A stretch of DNA of 64,000 bases from Bartonella phoceensis (lineage in GTDB: Bacteria; Pseudomonadota; Alphaproteobacteria; Rhizobiales; Rhizobiaceae): assembly GCF_902825145.1 (NCBI RefSeq), contig NZ_CADEAD010000001.1:124001-188000 (forward strand), written 5' to 3'. Of this stretch, positions 10,766 to 20,302 are shown piece by piece; position 1 is the stretch's first letter; every line of letters starts with the position of its first letter. Both the position numbers and the translations under genes were made by a program. The notes beneath the pieces are model-generated. The model was not told where the DNA came from. It did not search any database and was given only the letters and a program-made list of their open reading frames with translations.

Positions 10766-11883
10766 GTGAAAGTGGAGCAAAGGTTATCAGTATCATTTGT
10801 AAAGATGTATCCTTAGAATAAATACTGTGATGAGGTAGGTTTATGATTGAGTGTTTGAAAAAACTATGCATTCTTAGTTTTTTCATGATAGATACTACCA
10901 TAAGTACTGTAAAATAGGATTTGGTTCTATTACGAAAATTTTTTTAAAAGAAGTGCACAAGTTTTCTGGACATTATAGTGATATTTTTAAGGAGAACAAT
11001 GATCCTATTGTATTGCGAGAGCAAAATATTTTAAAACAGCAAAGCAATATCTTTAAAGAAATTTCTAGTAATTTTTGAAAGCAAAAAAGCTGAGTTAGAG
11101 AATAAAGGCAAAAACGATTGCTGGTTTTTTTCCACTAGATTTATACGTTATTCTACAGATAGATATTTTTTCTATAAAAAGAATTCACAGCGCATATCAT
11201 TCGTAATGTTTTTGCTTCATTTTGGTATAAAAAAGCAGATCAGCGCGAAAAGCACTTAATCTTATCAATATTGCGTGAAATATGTTGCAGCTCTTGACTG
11301 AGATAGTGATCTAAAAGTGTGTATGAAAACACGCGCTCTTTTAAAAAACAACGTGCTACACCAATAAAGATTTTTGCTATGTCATGACAAGAAATTCTAG
11401 TTTTCTATCAAAATTCAGAGGATGATCTCCAGTCAAATTTAGCACTGAAGTTACTAATTTTAACTGGAGAACGATTGTATTCATTGTGATATTTGCATCT
11501 TGAGTAAATTGATAAAAATATATGGGTGATATTAAAAGAAAATAGTAAAGGGAGTGTAAGGAAAGTTTAAGATTTTCGCATGACACTGAATGATAAAGCC
11601 TTAAAAATGGTTGAAAAATCTCTCTTCTTTAAGAAAAATTACTTTCTGTTTCCTGATCTTAAAGGCTTCCAGTTTTTGATGCAAGTACGGAAAATATACA
11701 AAACACTTTACAGCTTAATCTGTTGTCTCCATGGTTTTTATTTAAGCTCATAGGAGTTGGATAGCAGAAACAGTGTAAACACCATTTGAAGTTGCTAAAA
11801 CTGTTCTTGCTCACTCAGAGCTCAGTGACACAAGCTTACTACAAACGGATTTTTTAAAACAACGGCGTATTCTGTTAAAATAA
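10766..11883 (+). pseudogene. Tyrosine integrase, degenerate copy
   Basis: Matches the intact integrase at 17059-18216 from its GTG start to its stop, with many frameshifts and stops. Recognisable stretches include TGATCCTATTGTATTGCGAG, TTTAGCACTGAAGTTACTAA, GGATAGCAGAAACAG and the tail ACGGATTTTTTAAAACAACG. No open frame longer than about 70 codons remains. It is clearly not functional. Confidence 0.85.
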
Positions 11884-13795
11884 TAGGCATCTGTCATTTC
11901 AAAATAACGCAAAAAATAGGATACTTCCAAGATGGGTTCTAAAAAGTGCATGCTTTCTTGTCAACTTTTTCTGCTTATTTTTAGGATTTTTCTAAGATCT
12001 ATCGTGAAAAATACTTCAAATTTCTAATAAACATAGCAACAATTGTACCATGAAAAGGATCATAAGATTTTATTGTAAAAACCTTACAAAAAACACTTGC
12101 TTTTCTTTTACTTTTCTAGCACAGGCTTTTTGCCAATCTCTACAGAAAATAACCTACAGACAAATTTAATTTTTAGCCATATCTAAAAGGTATGCGAAGT
12201 GATCAATGTACATTTACGTAAGATTTTCCAAATATTGTAAGTGTCTAAAAACAGCCTTATTAGAGAGACTCCTTATGATTTTGACACAAACCTTTAGTTT
12301 TTTATTTGCCATTATTTTGAATACGTAAAATGCTGTTTAACACTTCTAAAAATGAGATCTGCAACATAGAAATAAATGCTTCATTCTTTAATTTAGTATC
12401 CACCAATAGAATCCTGTCACTTTGTTTTTGAATCAGTTCTTCAAACTCAGCTTGTAGAATTTGAACTTTAAGTTCGCCTTCTTCATCAGCAATAATATAG
12501 CAGTGAAAAACACATTCATTTGAATTTTTTATACATTTGTTTTCAAATGTCTTATAAAGACCCTATCAACATCAACCTGTCAAGCTCTATCTCAAAACGC
12601 TTTTCAAGCCCTAGAGCATAGGATTGATCATAACATGCTAAATCAGGATGGTTTTCTTTTGTACTTATCCTCTATGGTTTTTTTGGTAGAAAGATCTGGA
12701 GTGATATATCTTGTAAATGTTAAGTGTAATTTTACGAGGCATAACCTATTCCGTTAGCTAACTTTTTTCTTCATCTTTCATTTCTTTTGCAAGTTTAGAA
12801 ACTTTCTTGGAAAAGCTTTGTGGATTGGCATTTCTTTCAGTAATTTTACGGTATATTTTTTCAATTCTTTTATTTTTTTCTTTTCCTAAGCTTATGTATA
12901 TACAGTATCTTAAATAAAACCCTTGTGTACTTTTCAGATGTAAGAGATCTATCTAATAATTTTTCGTAATTATGAAAGTTATAAAAAGGATATAATTTAC
13001 AAAATTATTTTAATTTATTTAAATATGCTTTTTCAGCTTCCGCATTTTCTGGAGTAAGAACGAACGCTATTTACAAGACTGTCAACAATAGTACATAAAG
13101 TATTTTTTAATGTGCTATTTTTAAAAGAAAAATGCTTTTTTCTTGATTAATTCTACCATCTAAATGCTGGCCACTTATATAACCAGGATATATCAGCCTT
13201 TATCTGCAAATTTTTAAAAACCGATAAGATTATCTATACTTTCGGTAATAAAAATGCGATTATGTGTGAAAAGTTGTAGATGATAGTTCTCTTTTAAATT
13301 ACGTTTGGCATTCGCATATAAATTTTTAATAAAGAAAACTCTATAGCCTCAAGCGTAATCTCTTCCCTATTGCTATTAATTTTTTTCAATCTTCTTCGGT
13401 AAATCAATAGACACCTTATTATCACAAAGATTTATTTTAGGAAGTTATCCTAAAATTAAATCTGAAAAAAGTATGCCTAAAAACAGTAGATAATTTCTTC
13501 AGTTTTATGTGGAAAATATTTTTATATACGGCATCTTTTAAATCTGTAAAATAATTTCTGTTCTTGTTATCTTTTGATTAATCAGAGGTATTTTTGAATA
13601 ATCAAGAATCTGATTATCTTTTTTAAAAAATACAATATTAACCTGTATTTTTTTTAAAAGATCCAACCACAACAGTTGCTCAACAACTTTTCCATTTTTT
13701 AAATTTAAAATCGTATCTACGATGCAAAAGGATAATACTCATCGTTCACTTCTATATTATAAATTGTAATTTTAAGCGATTCATGGTTACGCATA
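11884..13795. other. 1.9-kb decayed region, no identifiable gene
   Basis: All frames are interrupted. Short minus-strand runs at 12300-12720, 12750-12900 and 13130-13350 have coding-like composition and may be worn-out phage or plasmid genes, but I cannot assign them. No intact gene, RNA or repeat is seen. Confidence 0.5.
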
Positions 13796-14310
13796 TCTCT
13801 AATCGAAAGATAAAGAATCATGAAAAGGAACTACAATACGATTTGATTCAAGAAAGAACTTCTCCTATGACATGATCAATGGCGCTTATAAGACGCGAGT
13901 AGTATTATAACCAACTTGGGCAGTAGTAGCTGTACCGAAGCGATGGGAAGAATACATGGCGTCAAGTATGTTCTTCCAAACTCGCACGTTACTTTTTTAT
14001 TTTTCTCAATTAACAGTTATTTCGTGCAATCTTTCAAGTGCAACTTGTGTTCTTTTCAATTTGATCTTGCATTCATTGATAGCTATCTGTGGAGTTTATT
14101 TTATCTTTGTCTGTAGTTATTTATCTAAAGTGGGGGTACTTCATTGGATTTCATTACAAATGGCTATTGCAAGAATTTCATTGATGGAACCATCTTCAAA
14201 AAGACCAGTATCAAATTTGCTGATTTTAAATCGAGAAACAACTGCATGAGAAGAAACAGGTATTTTTTTATAAGCCTATGAAACCAGAGACTCTGCTGAT
14301 CATTCCTATT
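13795..14310 (-). pseudogene. Phage terminase small subunit, degenerate copy
   Basis: Plus-strand sequence here can be matched base by base, with gaps, to the intact terminase small subunit gene at 48090-48641. Examples are ATCATGAAAAGGAACTACAA with ATCATGATAAGGAACTGGAA, GTTCTTCCAAACTCGCACG with GCTCTTCCAAACTCACGCG, and GAACCATCTTCAAAAAGA in both. The reading frame is destroyed by many indels. It shows that the dead element carried the same packaging gene as the live one. Confidence 0.8.
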
Positions 14311-14396
14311 TATGTTTTTCTATTTTGAACAGTTTATGCAAATTATCGTACACTTTATTTGTTGATATTGCCATATTTAAATTATGCATAAAATGT

Positions 14397-14639
14397 ATGA
14401 AGATAATGTGGGATAAACCAAAAAGAGCTTTCAACATTCTTAAACATCAACTTTATTTTGCCGATATTATTGACTTTGATTAGAAGCATGATCTTATTGA
14501 TTCAACACATTCAAAATGCACGAAAACTATCGGATATTTTTCTAATGGTACGACAGTTATTATCTTTGCTAAGCGTGCTATTAAAGTGGTGTCCATTGTC
14601 AGTTTTCGTCGAGCTAATGAAAAGAAAGGGAGATTTTTA
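14397..14639 (+). pseudogene. brnT: BrnT-type toxin, broken by a stop codon
   Basis: From the ATG at 14397 the frame reads MKIMWDKPKRAFNILKHQLYF then ADIIDFD, and meets a TAG at 14481. Beyond it the same frame continues with a BrnT-like second half (KTIGYFSNGTTVIIFAKRA, SIVSFRRANEKKGRF). BrnT is a RelE-fold ribonuclease of about 90 residues. The frame runs without a stop into the BrnA start, so the original stop has also been lost. The toxin is dead. Confidence 0.75.
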
Positions 14640-14945
14640 ATGACTATCAAAAAAACCTCTGAAATAGGATGTGGCTATACAACAGAAGATTCAAACACCA
14701 TGGATTCTTCATCGCTAACAGATGAAGAACTTGTACATCTAAAGCCAGATAAAGACGTTTTACCTACCTCCCTTTTAAAGTATGTAACGGTAGAACGCCG
14801 TAAACGTGGGCGTCCACCGGTTGAATATCCTAAACAAGCAATTACTCTACGTCTTGATCCAAACGTTATTGCCTCTTTTAAAAAACAAGGTAAAGATTGG
14901 CGAACGCGTATGGGTGAAGTCTTAAAAAAAGCAAGCGGTTGCTAA
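14640..14945 (+). CDS. brnA: BrnA-type antitoxin (orphan)
   Basis: A 101-residue protein following the broken BrnT. Its C-terminal RPPVEYPKQAITLRLDPNVI and FKKQGKDWRTRMGEVLKKA form the ribbon-helix-helix-like domain of BrnA/CopG antitoxins, which bind DNA and neutralise BrnT. The start is the ATG at 14640, with a GGGAG site 8 bases upstream. Its frame is intact although the toxin is not. It could still act as a DNA-binding protein or neutralise the paralogous BrnT proteins at 37 and 56 kb. Confidence 0.75.
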   Translation: MTIKKTSEIGCGYTTEDSNTMDSSSLTDEELVHLKPDKDVLPTSLLKYVTVERRKRGRPPVEYPKQAITLRLDPNVIASFKKQGKDWRTRMGEVLKKASGC

Positions 14946-16849
14946 ATCAAATTACTTCTTCACTCTAAAAAGGATGCTTTACGATGTAAAATGATAAGCT
15001 AGTTGGCTTGCGGTTGAGGTTAGACGTGACTTGTATTACCTTGAAAGACAAGTAAGAGAGGGGGTGGTCTTTATAGCTGTTAGTTGCAGGGTTAAGGCGC
15101 ACATATCAGAAGAAAAATAAGCATGTCACGAGTCGAATTATGAAAGCCTCTAGCTTATCAATAAGTGATATTGTGGGAGTGTTGATGGGCGCGTATTGCG
15201 CAAGATAAAGCTATTCCGTCTATCTTATTTCAATCCAATGCAGAAACCATGGCAGCTTTTGCGCAACAAGATAATGGTAACTTAGAAAAGTTTAATTTTG
15301 TAAATAGATCACTTGATGATTTGTATGCGGATGATTGAACATATTGCTCTCTTCAGGTATGAAAAAAAGGACGACATCGGCGTCTTTTAAATGCTGATTT
15401 GCACTAAATTATTGAAGCATTAGCGAATGATTGGCATATAGAGACTTGGCATTGTAGTCGTGCATTAACTGGAAGTTGAAGTAATTATAGAGATTACCAT
15501 ATTTTTTCTGATGTACTATTTGATGAGCTAAGACCAATTAATTTTGCTGCGTCTTGGTTCTCGTTCGAAGCTTAACCTACAATATTAAACAACAGATTTC
15601 ATATTTATTGGAAGTGGTATTCTAACAATATTTATAAATTGAAATTGAGATTTATCATTCATCTATAAGGAAGCAAAATGAAACGCTATACAACATCTAC
15701 CAACCATGCTAGCCTATAATGTTGAAAATTATATCATAACTTAATCAAAGGCTTATATTCAATGATCCTTTTCATGTATGCAGAAGCAGATGCAGGTCTA
15801 TTATCTGCTAAAACTAAAATTTTCTCGAACCGCCTAAAAATACCATCATCTTTTTTGTTAACAGGTTTGCATAAAATATATAGATCTTTACGTACATATT
15901 CTTTGAAACGTTTTTTACTGCTTACGTGTTTACAAAAATTGACTGAAAGATAGTAATCCAACTGATAAAAGGCTAAGAGAATATCTCATTTACAAGTAAC
16001 ATTAATGTTATTGTAGTGTATTTTCTATAACTTGCGCAATTCAAGATAAAGTTTTTTGACTAATGTCAAGTGAACGATCCTGGTTTCAAAAGAGTTTCAT
16101 TAAATATTTATTTCTGTTATGAAAAAATGACAATGAGAGAGCTTATAATATCAAAGCGTCCTATTATGATGGTTTGATGATTAATAACAGCGCTTCTTTA
16201 CCCTTTATATCAACTATAAATTTAGAAGGTTAAATCCATCATCAATTACTTTTTCTACTAGTTCGAAAAAGCTTTCAAAGATTATAGAGAATTGAATATT
16301 TCCTATTTGTTTACTAAACTAGGGCAGTCATCATTATGAGATTGCTATGCATCTGGCCGGTTTTGGCAAAACTACCATTATCGATTTTCATTTTTTGATC
16401 ACTAGAATACTTTTTAATAATCTATTACTGAATAAGCCAGCTGGTCTTTGCTCTAGCGCTTTATTCTCTAAACGTGTAAGAAGATTTTCTAATGGTTCAT
16501 CTTTTATATCCTCTCCTTTAGAATAGATCACTTTCTTAGTAGGTTTGATGTTTTGGTTTTAACGTCATGAGACTCTGCGTTAACAATTAGCATAAAATAA
16601 TAATTCTTTATTTTTTTATGGTGAAAAGATGTTTTGCATTAACTACCTCCCTACCTCTGAGGGTAAGAAGAGGCGTTATGTTTTTCAAAATTAAACAATT
16701 ATTTTAAATCGAGCTATCTTGATCTGGATTGTAGGCTTTCAAAAAAGGATCTAAAACATTGGGAAATTTTAAAGTTACAAAATCTGTGAAAATTGCTATT
16801 TAAATAAAAAGTCTATGTATTTCAATGCATTAAATATAAAAAACGGTGC
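14946..16849. other. 1.9-kb decayed region, no identifiable gene
   Basis: Between the orphan BrnA and the left end of the intact prophage. A broken frame around 15180-15560 (pieces such as SNAETMAAFAQQDNG and RHRRLLNADLH) looks like an old coding sequence but I do not recognise it. An open frame at 15734-15961 on the minus strand has no motif. The rest is AT-rich with stops in all frames. Confidence 0.5.
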
Positions 16850-17058
16850 CGCATGCCGGCAGACAGGGCTTTTGCAACAAGAATCAAGTTATGTAAATAT
16901 GTGCAAGAGCATATTGATGTCTATAATTTTTTATGTTCCAATAAAAAAATTAAGAATTAAAGAAAAAATCTCAAATCAAAAATTAAAGGTGGTCTAAAAG
17001 GTGGACCCAAAAAGGTGGACGGGTGATGTGTGAAAAGGTGGACGAGAAGGGAAATTAA
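16850..17058 (+). repeat. Direct repeat upstream of the intact integrase; probable left-end region
   Basis: Counterpart of the repeat at 10575-10765. It contains several GGTGGAC heptamers (near 17002, 17016 and 17038) which could be integrase or excisionase arm sites. No tRNA gene adjoins, so the attachment core is not identified. Confidence 0.5.
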
Positions 17059-18216
17059 GTGAGGGGGATTCATAGATTATCAGCATTACTTGTCAAGTCT
17101 GCTTCTCAGGGTAAATATTGTGATGGGGCAGGGTTATGGTTGAATGTTCGAAAAGACAATACGCGCTCTTGGTTCTTTCGTTATACATACCATAACAAAC
17201 GCCGTGAAATGGGGCTTGGTCCAGTCGCACAACTTTCTCTGAAGGAAGCGCGCGAACTTGCCAAGCATTATAGTGCTATTCTCAGAGAAGGCAATGACCC
17301 TATTGTCTTTCGAGAACAAACCGTTTTAAAACAGCAAAGCAACATATTCAGTGAGATTGCAATTGCGGCTTTTGAAAGTAAAAAAGCAGAGTTAAAAAAT
17401 GAAGGCAAAAATGGGCGTTGGTTTTCTCCGCTGGAATTGCACGTTATTCCACACATAGGCAGCCTCTCTATAGAAAAATTAACGGCTAATATCATTCGCA
17501 ATGTTCTTGCGCCCCTTTGGCATGAAAAAGCAGATACAGCACGAAAAGCGTTAAACCGTATTAACATTTGCTTGAAATATGCGGCGGCTCTTGGTTTGGA
17601 AGTTGATCTACAAGCTTGTATGAAAGCACGCGCCCTTTTGGGAAAGCCCCGTACTACACCAACAAATATTCCTGCTATGCCATGGCAAGAAGTTCCGGCA
17701 TTTTATCAGAATTTAGATGATAAGATTCTTTCAAATTTAGCACTGAAGTTGCTTATTTTGACGGGGGTACGGTCATATCCATTGCGATATTTGCGTCTTG
17801 AACAAATAGATAAAAATATATGGACGATACCAAAAGAAAATATGAAGGGCATTGTAGGAAAGGTTTCAGATTTTCGCGTGCCATTGAGTGATGAAGCTTT
17901 AAAAGTGATTGAAAAATCCCTCCCCTTTGAAAAGAATGGTTTTTTATTTGCTGGGAGTTCTGGAAAGCCTATATCTGATGTAACACTTTCTAAATTCATG
18001 AAAGACAAAGGTTTTGATTATAGACCCCATGGTTTCAGATCTAGTCTTCGTGACTGGATAGCAGAAACAACGTCAACACCCTTTGAGATTGCCGAAACTG
18101 TTCTTGCGCATTCAGTTGGGAGTTCAGTGACAAAAGCTTATATGCGAACGGATTTTTTAGAACAGCGACATGCTCTCTTGGAACAGTGGGCTGCATTTAT
18201 AATAGGAGCGACTTAA
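17059..18216 (+). CDS. Tyrosine recombinase / prophage integrase
   Basis: Integrates and excises the phage. An N-terminal arm-binding domain (DUF4102 type, residues 1-85, with CDGAGLWLNV and YTYHNKRREMGLGP) is followed by a SAM-like core-binding domain and the catalytic domain. The catalytic residues are all present: R238 in TGVRS, H324-x-x-R327 in HGFR, H351 in LAHS, and the nucleophile Y361 in AYMRTDFLEQR. The start is GTG at 17059, directly after an in-frame TAA. Length of 385 residues fits the P4-type family. Its degenerate twin lies 6 kb to the left. Confidence 0.93.
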   Translation: MRGIHRLSALLVKSASQGKYCDGAGLWLNVRKDNTRSWFFRYTYHNKRREMGLGPVAQLSLKEARELAKHYSAILREGNDPIVFREQTVLKQQSNIFSEIAIAAFESKKAELKNEGKNGRWFSPLELHVIPHIGSLSIEKLTANIIRNVLAPLWHEKADTARKALNRINICLKYAAALGLEVDLQACMKARALLGKPRTTPTNIPAMPWQEVPAFYQNLDDKILSNLALKLLILTGVRSYPLRYLRLEQIDKNIWTIPKENMKGIVGKVSDFRVPLSDEALKVIEKSLPFEKNGFLFAGSSGKPISDVTLSKFMKDKGFDYRPHGFRSSLRDWIAETTSTPFEIAETVLAHSVGSSVTKAYMRTDFLEQRHALLEQWAAFIIGAT

Positions 18217-18345
18217 GGGATCAAATTGTTAATGTTTTGAAAAGCACTGTTTGAGATGTGTAAAACGATATTATCTCTCGCATCTGTGAGGCGTGCGAAA
18301 TTGATAATTCATTTGCTAAACAGTTTTGCACGTTTCAGAGTGTAT

Positions 18346-18558
18346 TTAGAGTCGGATATTTGGTTTTTGTGTAAAAATATTTTCTACAGCATCCATAAGA
18401 CGTGAAAAATCAAGCGCTAGTAAGAGTATAATGAGTACAATCCATCTCGTATAACGTGACATCACTTTTATACTTTTGTAGGTCATGATAATTTCTTGAA
18501 GGATTTCTTTTTCTCCTTCTGTAAGCTCTGTATCGTCTTTTGTTTTTTTCTTAGCCAT
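18346..18558 (-). CDS. Small single-pass membrane protein of the lysis cassette
   Basis: 70 residues: a charged N-terminus (MAKKKTKDDTELTEGEKEIL), then one hydrophobic segment (WIVLIILLLALDF) near residues 39-51. Last gene of the leftward lysis cassette, overlapping the lipoprotein gene by 8 bases. The start at 18558 has GTGGA upstream. It could be a holin or antiholin by position, but one weak membrane segment is not diagnostic. Confidence 0.5.
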   Translation of the reverse strand: MAKKKTKDDTELTEGEKEILQEIIMTYKSIKVMSRYTRWIVLIILLLALDFSRLMDAVENIFTQKPNIRL

Positions 18559-18754
18559 GTTTCCACCCACACACACGTTCGCCCTGCTTGTTATGCTTTA
18601 AGATCTCTCTTGCTAAATTGGAACTGATGACGTTGGCATCTTGCCTCTCTAAATAAATGGGCAACCAACCAACACAAGAGACATACTTATTTGTTCCGCA
18701 ACCAACGAGAGAGAGCAGCACGCACATCAGTATCACTTTTCTGATTAACTTCAT
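18551..18754 (-). CDS. Small phage lipoprotein, outer-membrane spanin candidate
   Basis: 67 residues with a signal peptide and lipobox ending L16-V17-G18-C19, so cleavage and lipidation at C19 are expected. Its start lies inside the preceding coiled-coil membrane gene (68-base overlap in another frame). The arrangement of an inner-membrane coiled-coil protein with an overlapping short lipoprotein is that of Rz/Rz1 spanins, which fuse the two membranes in the last step of lysis. Spanin function is inferred from architecture only. Confidence 0.6.
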   Translation of the reverse strand: MKLIRKVILMCVLLSLVGCGTNKYVSCVGWLPIYLERQDANVISSNLAREILKHNKQGERVCGWKHG

Positions 18755-18914
18755 TTTCCACCTCCAGCCGTGTTGTTGCTGCCTTTAAGGTTTTTTCTGT
18801 TTGCTTTTGCCGTTCTGCCTTTTTTCCAAGGGTAAAAGCTTTTGCCAAAGCCATAAAAAAAGCGGCTAGAGCCGCGCCTATTAACAGCAGATTTTTTTTC
18901 ATCCATAAGATCAT
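18687..18914 (-). CDS. Membrane-anchored coiled-coil protein, inner-membrane spanin candidate
   Basis: 75 residues: one N-terminal membrane segment (LLLIGAALAAFFMALAKAF) and a charged helical tail rich in K, E and Q (KKAERQKQTEKTLKAATTRLEVENEV). It starts with an ATGA overlap at the lysozyme stop. An in-frame ATG at 18902 is the alternative start. Together with the overlapping lipoprotein gene it has the Rz/Rz1 layout. Confidence 0.6.
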   Translation of the reverse strand: MILWMKKNLLLIGAALAAFFMALAKAFTLGKKAERQKQTEKTLKAATTRLEVENEVNQKSDTDVRAALSRWLRNK

Positions 18915-19573
18915 AGGCGGTGTTCCTGAAAACGTTTAGCAACAAAGAAAATGCCAGCACATGCGGCTAAAACCATTATAGTGGCGAGCGCCCATTGCAC
19001 TGGACCATTGCCTGCTAATAAGCCTCCAAGCCCAGAAAAAGAGCCAATGATTGGGGCAAGGGCTTCGGCTTTGAAAATCCCAGTTGGTGCTTGCGTTTCT
19101 ACGGTTTGGTAGTTAGAGGAAACAAAAGCACCTTTCGCCCATAAGCCTGCTTCTGCTGCACGCCGATGTACAAGACCTTGCAAGCGTTTTCCACCGGCTT
19201 TGGTCCATTTCTGTAATTCGGTTGGGATTGCTTCATAATCGCCACTATTGAGTTTCTTTAACAGTGTTGAGTTGCAAAAGGCTGTTGTTCCTATATTATA
19301 GCAAAAGGAGACCAATGCCGCGAATTGTTCATCGGTTAAAGAAACTTGAACGGCTTGTTCAACGGTATTTTCAAATTGTCTTAAATCTTGGCACAGAAGT
19401 TCTTCAGCTTGTTTTTCAGTGATTGCCATACCTTTATGAACAAAAGGTTTTCCAGCATTATTTGTATGTCCATAACCAATGGTCCACACTCCGATGGCAT
19501 CTTTATAGGCATTGAGACGTAAACCTTCCCATTGTTTAATCAGTGCTAACCCTTCTGATGATATTGTTCTCAT
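18911..19573 (-). CDS. Phage lysozyme (T4-type muramidase) with C-terminal membrane segment
   Basis: Endolysin that cleaves the glycan strands of peptidoglycan. The N-terminal 150 residues form a GH24 domain with the catalytic triad E16 (WEGLRLNAY), D25 and T31 (GVWTIGYGHT). Unusually, the protein continues to residue 220 with a linker and a hydrophobic segment near 193-211 (WALATIMVLAACAGIFFVA) followed by a short basic tail. The C-terminal anchor could hold the enzyme in the inner membrane. The RBS GGAG lies just 3' of a terminator-like hairpin (19587-19611). Confidence 0.88.
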   Translation of the reverse strand: MRTISSEGLALIKQWEGLRLNAYKDAIGVWTIGYGHTNNAGKPFVHKGMAITEKQAEELLCQDLRQFENTVEQAVQVSLTDEQFAALVSFCYNIGTTAFCNSTLLKKLNSGDYEAIPTELQKWTKAGGKRLQGLVHRRAAEAGLWAKGAFVSSNYQTVETQAPTGIFKAEALAPIIGSFSGLGGLLAGNGPVQWALATIMVLAACAGIFFVAKRFQEHRL

Positions 19574-19586
19574 GTATTGCTCCTAT

Positions 19587-19611
19587 AAAAAAGCCCCACA
19601 AAAGGTGGGGC
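19587..19611 (-). terminator. Intrinsic terminator or attenuator ahead of the lysozyme gene
   Basis: Read leftward, a perfect 7-bp stem (GCCCCAC at 19611-19605 with GTGGGGC at 19599-19593, 5-base loop) is followed by TTTTTT. It ends 13 bases before the lysozyme ATG, so it separates the tail operon from the lysis cassette. Lysis genes would then need read-through or a promoter downstream of the hairpin, for which there is almost no room. Confidence 0.75.
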
Positions 19612-19656
19612 AGATTGATAGATTTAAATTGTAATTATTGCGTTTTATTAAAAGTA

Positions 19657-19701
19657 GTGTTTCATGTAACTTTTTTCTGTGTTATACGTTACATGAAACA
19701 C
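19657..19701 (+). promoter_or_regulatory. Paired operator of the mazEF-type operon
   Basis: A perfect 14-base inverted repeat, GTGTTTCATGTAAC (19657-19670) and GTTACATGAAACAC (19688-19701). Each arm is itself a near-palindrome of form GTT-W-CATG-W-AAC. The block ends 15 bases before the antitoxin start. It has the layout expected of an autoregulatory site for two antitoxin dimers. Confidence 0.65.
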
Positions 19702-19716
19702 AATGGAGATTTTGTT

Positions 19717-19941
19717 ATGGCTACAATGCATGTCAATGAACGCGTTCAAAAACATCGCAACGCACAAAGAAAAGCAGGTTTGCGTTTAATGCAAATTTGG
19801 GTACCAGATACTCGCCAACCGAACTTTGCAGAAGAGTGCCGACGCCAATGTCGCTTAGTCGCAAAGATGGATAAAACAGATACATCTATGCAGTTGTTGA
19901 TGGATCAATCTTTAATGGATGTTGATGGCTGGACAGAATGA
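19717..19941 (+). CDS. mazE: MazE-like antitoxin
   Basis: A 74-residue antitoxin of the type with MATMHVNERVQKHRNAQRKAGL and IWVPDTRQPNFAEECRRQ, the N-terminal DNA-binding region of this MazE-like family. The start at 19717 is chosen because GGAG (19705-19708) lies 8 bases upstream. It overlaps the toxin gene by 4 bases. The operon runs against the late phage genes, consistent with expression in the lysogen. Confidence 0.82.
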   Translation: MATMHVNERVQKHRNAQRKAGLRLMQIWVPDTRQPNFAEECRRQCRLVAKMDKTDTSMQLLMDQSLMDVDGWTE

Positions 19942-20264
19942 TGCGTGGATCTCTCGTCACAATAGCTATGCAAGGCGATTCTGGTAAACCAAGACCTGCG
20001 TTAATCATTCAAGCTAATCAATTCAGTGAACATACAAGTGTAACAGTTTTACCCATTACTAGCACACTTGTTGATGCGCCATTACTCCGCATTACGATTC
20101 AGCCAAACGATAAAAATGGTTTGCAAAAACCTTCGCAAGTCATGATTGATAAGATTATGACGGTAAGATGTGAAAAAGTTAGTCCAGCTTTCGGCTCCAT
20201 TCATGCAGATAAAATGGTAGAAATTGAACGCTGTTTAGCTGTATTTTTAGGAATAGTAAAATAA
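19938..20264 (+). CDS. mazF: MazF/PemK-family endoribonuclease toxin
   Basis: 108 residues with MRGSLVTIAMQGDSGKPRPALIIQ, the N-terminal MazF signature, followed by TVLPITSTL and PSQVMIDKIMTVRCEKVS. It should cleave mRNA at short sequence motifs when MazE is degraded. All expected conserved segments are present, so the toxin looks active. The stop lies 38 bases from the end of the convergent gpD-like gene. Confidence 0.88.
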   Translation: MMRGSLVTIAMQGDSGKPRPALIIQANQFSEHTSVTVLPITSTLVDAPLLRITIQPNDKNGLQKPSQVMIDKIMTVRCEKVSPAFGSIHADKMVEIERCLAVFLGIVK

Positions 20265-20302
20265 AAATAGTATTTCTTTTTATCATCATAAAATAGCTTT
20301 GT

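Larger units (their letters stand above)
10570..16850. mobile_element. Decayed prophage remnant related to the neighbouring prophage
   Basis: Bounded on the left by a degenerate integrase and on the right by the intact integrase of the next prophage. Inside it a degenerate terminase small subunit and a BrnTA pair can be recognised. The remainder is AT-rich with stop codons in every frame. The order (integrase at the left end, terminase small subunit leftward further in) is the same as in the intact prophage, so it looks like a heavily deleted relative. Confidence 0.65.

Noticed and set aside
15734..15961. 75-codon frame in the decayed region
   Set aside because: No recognisable motif; flanked by sequence with stops in all frames.
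16850..17058. Possible tRNA attachment site next to the integrase
   Set aside because: No cloverleaf or CCA-end sequence could be found on either strand.
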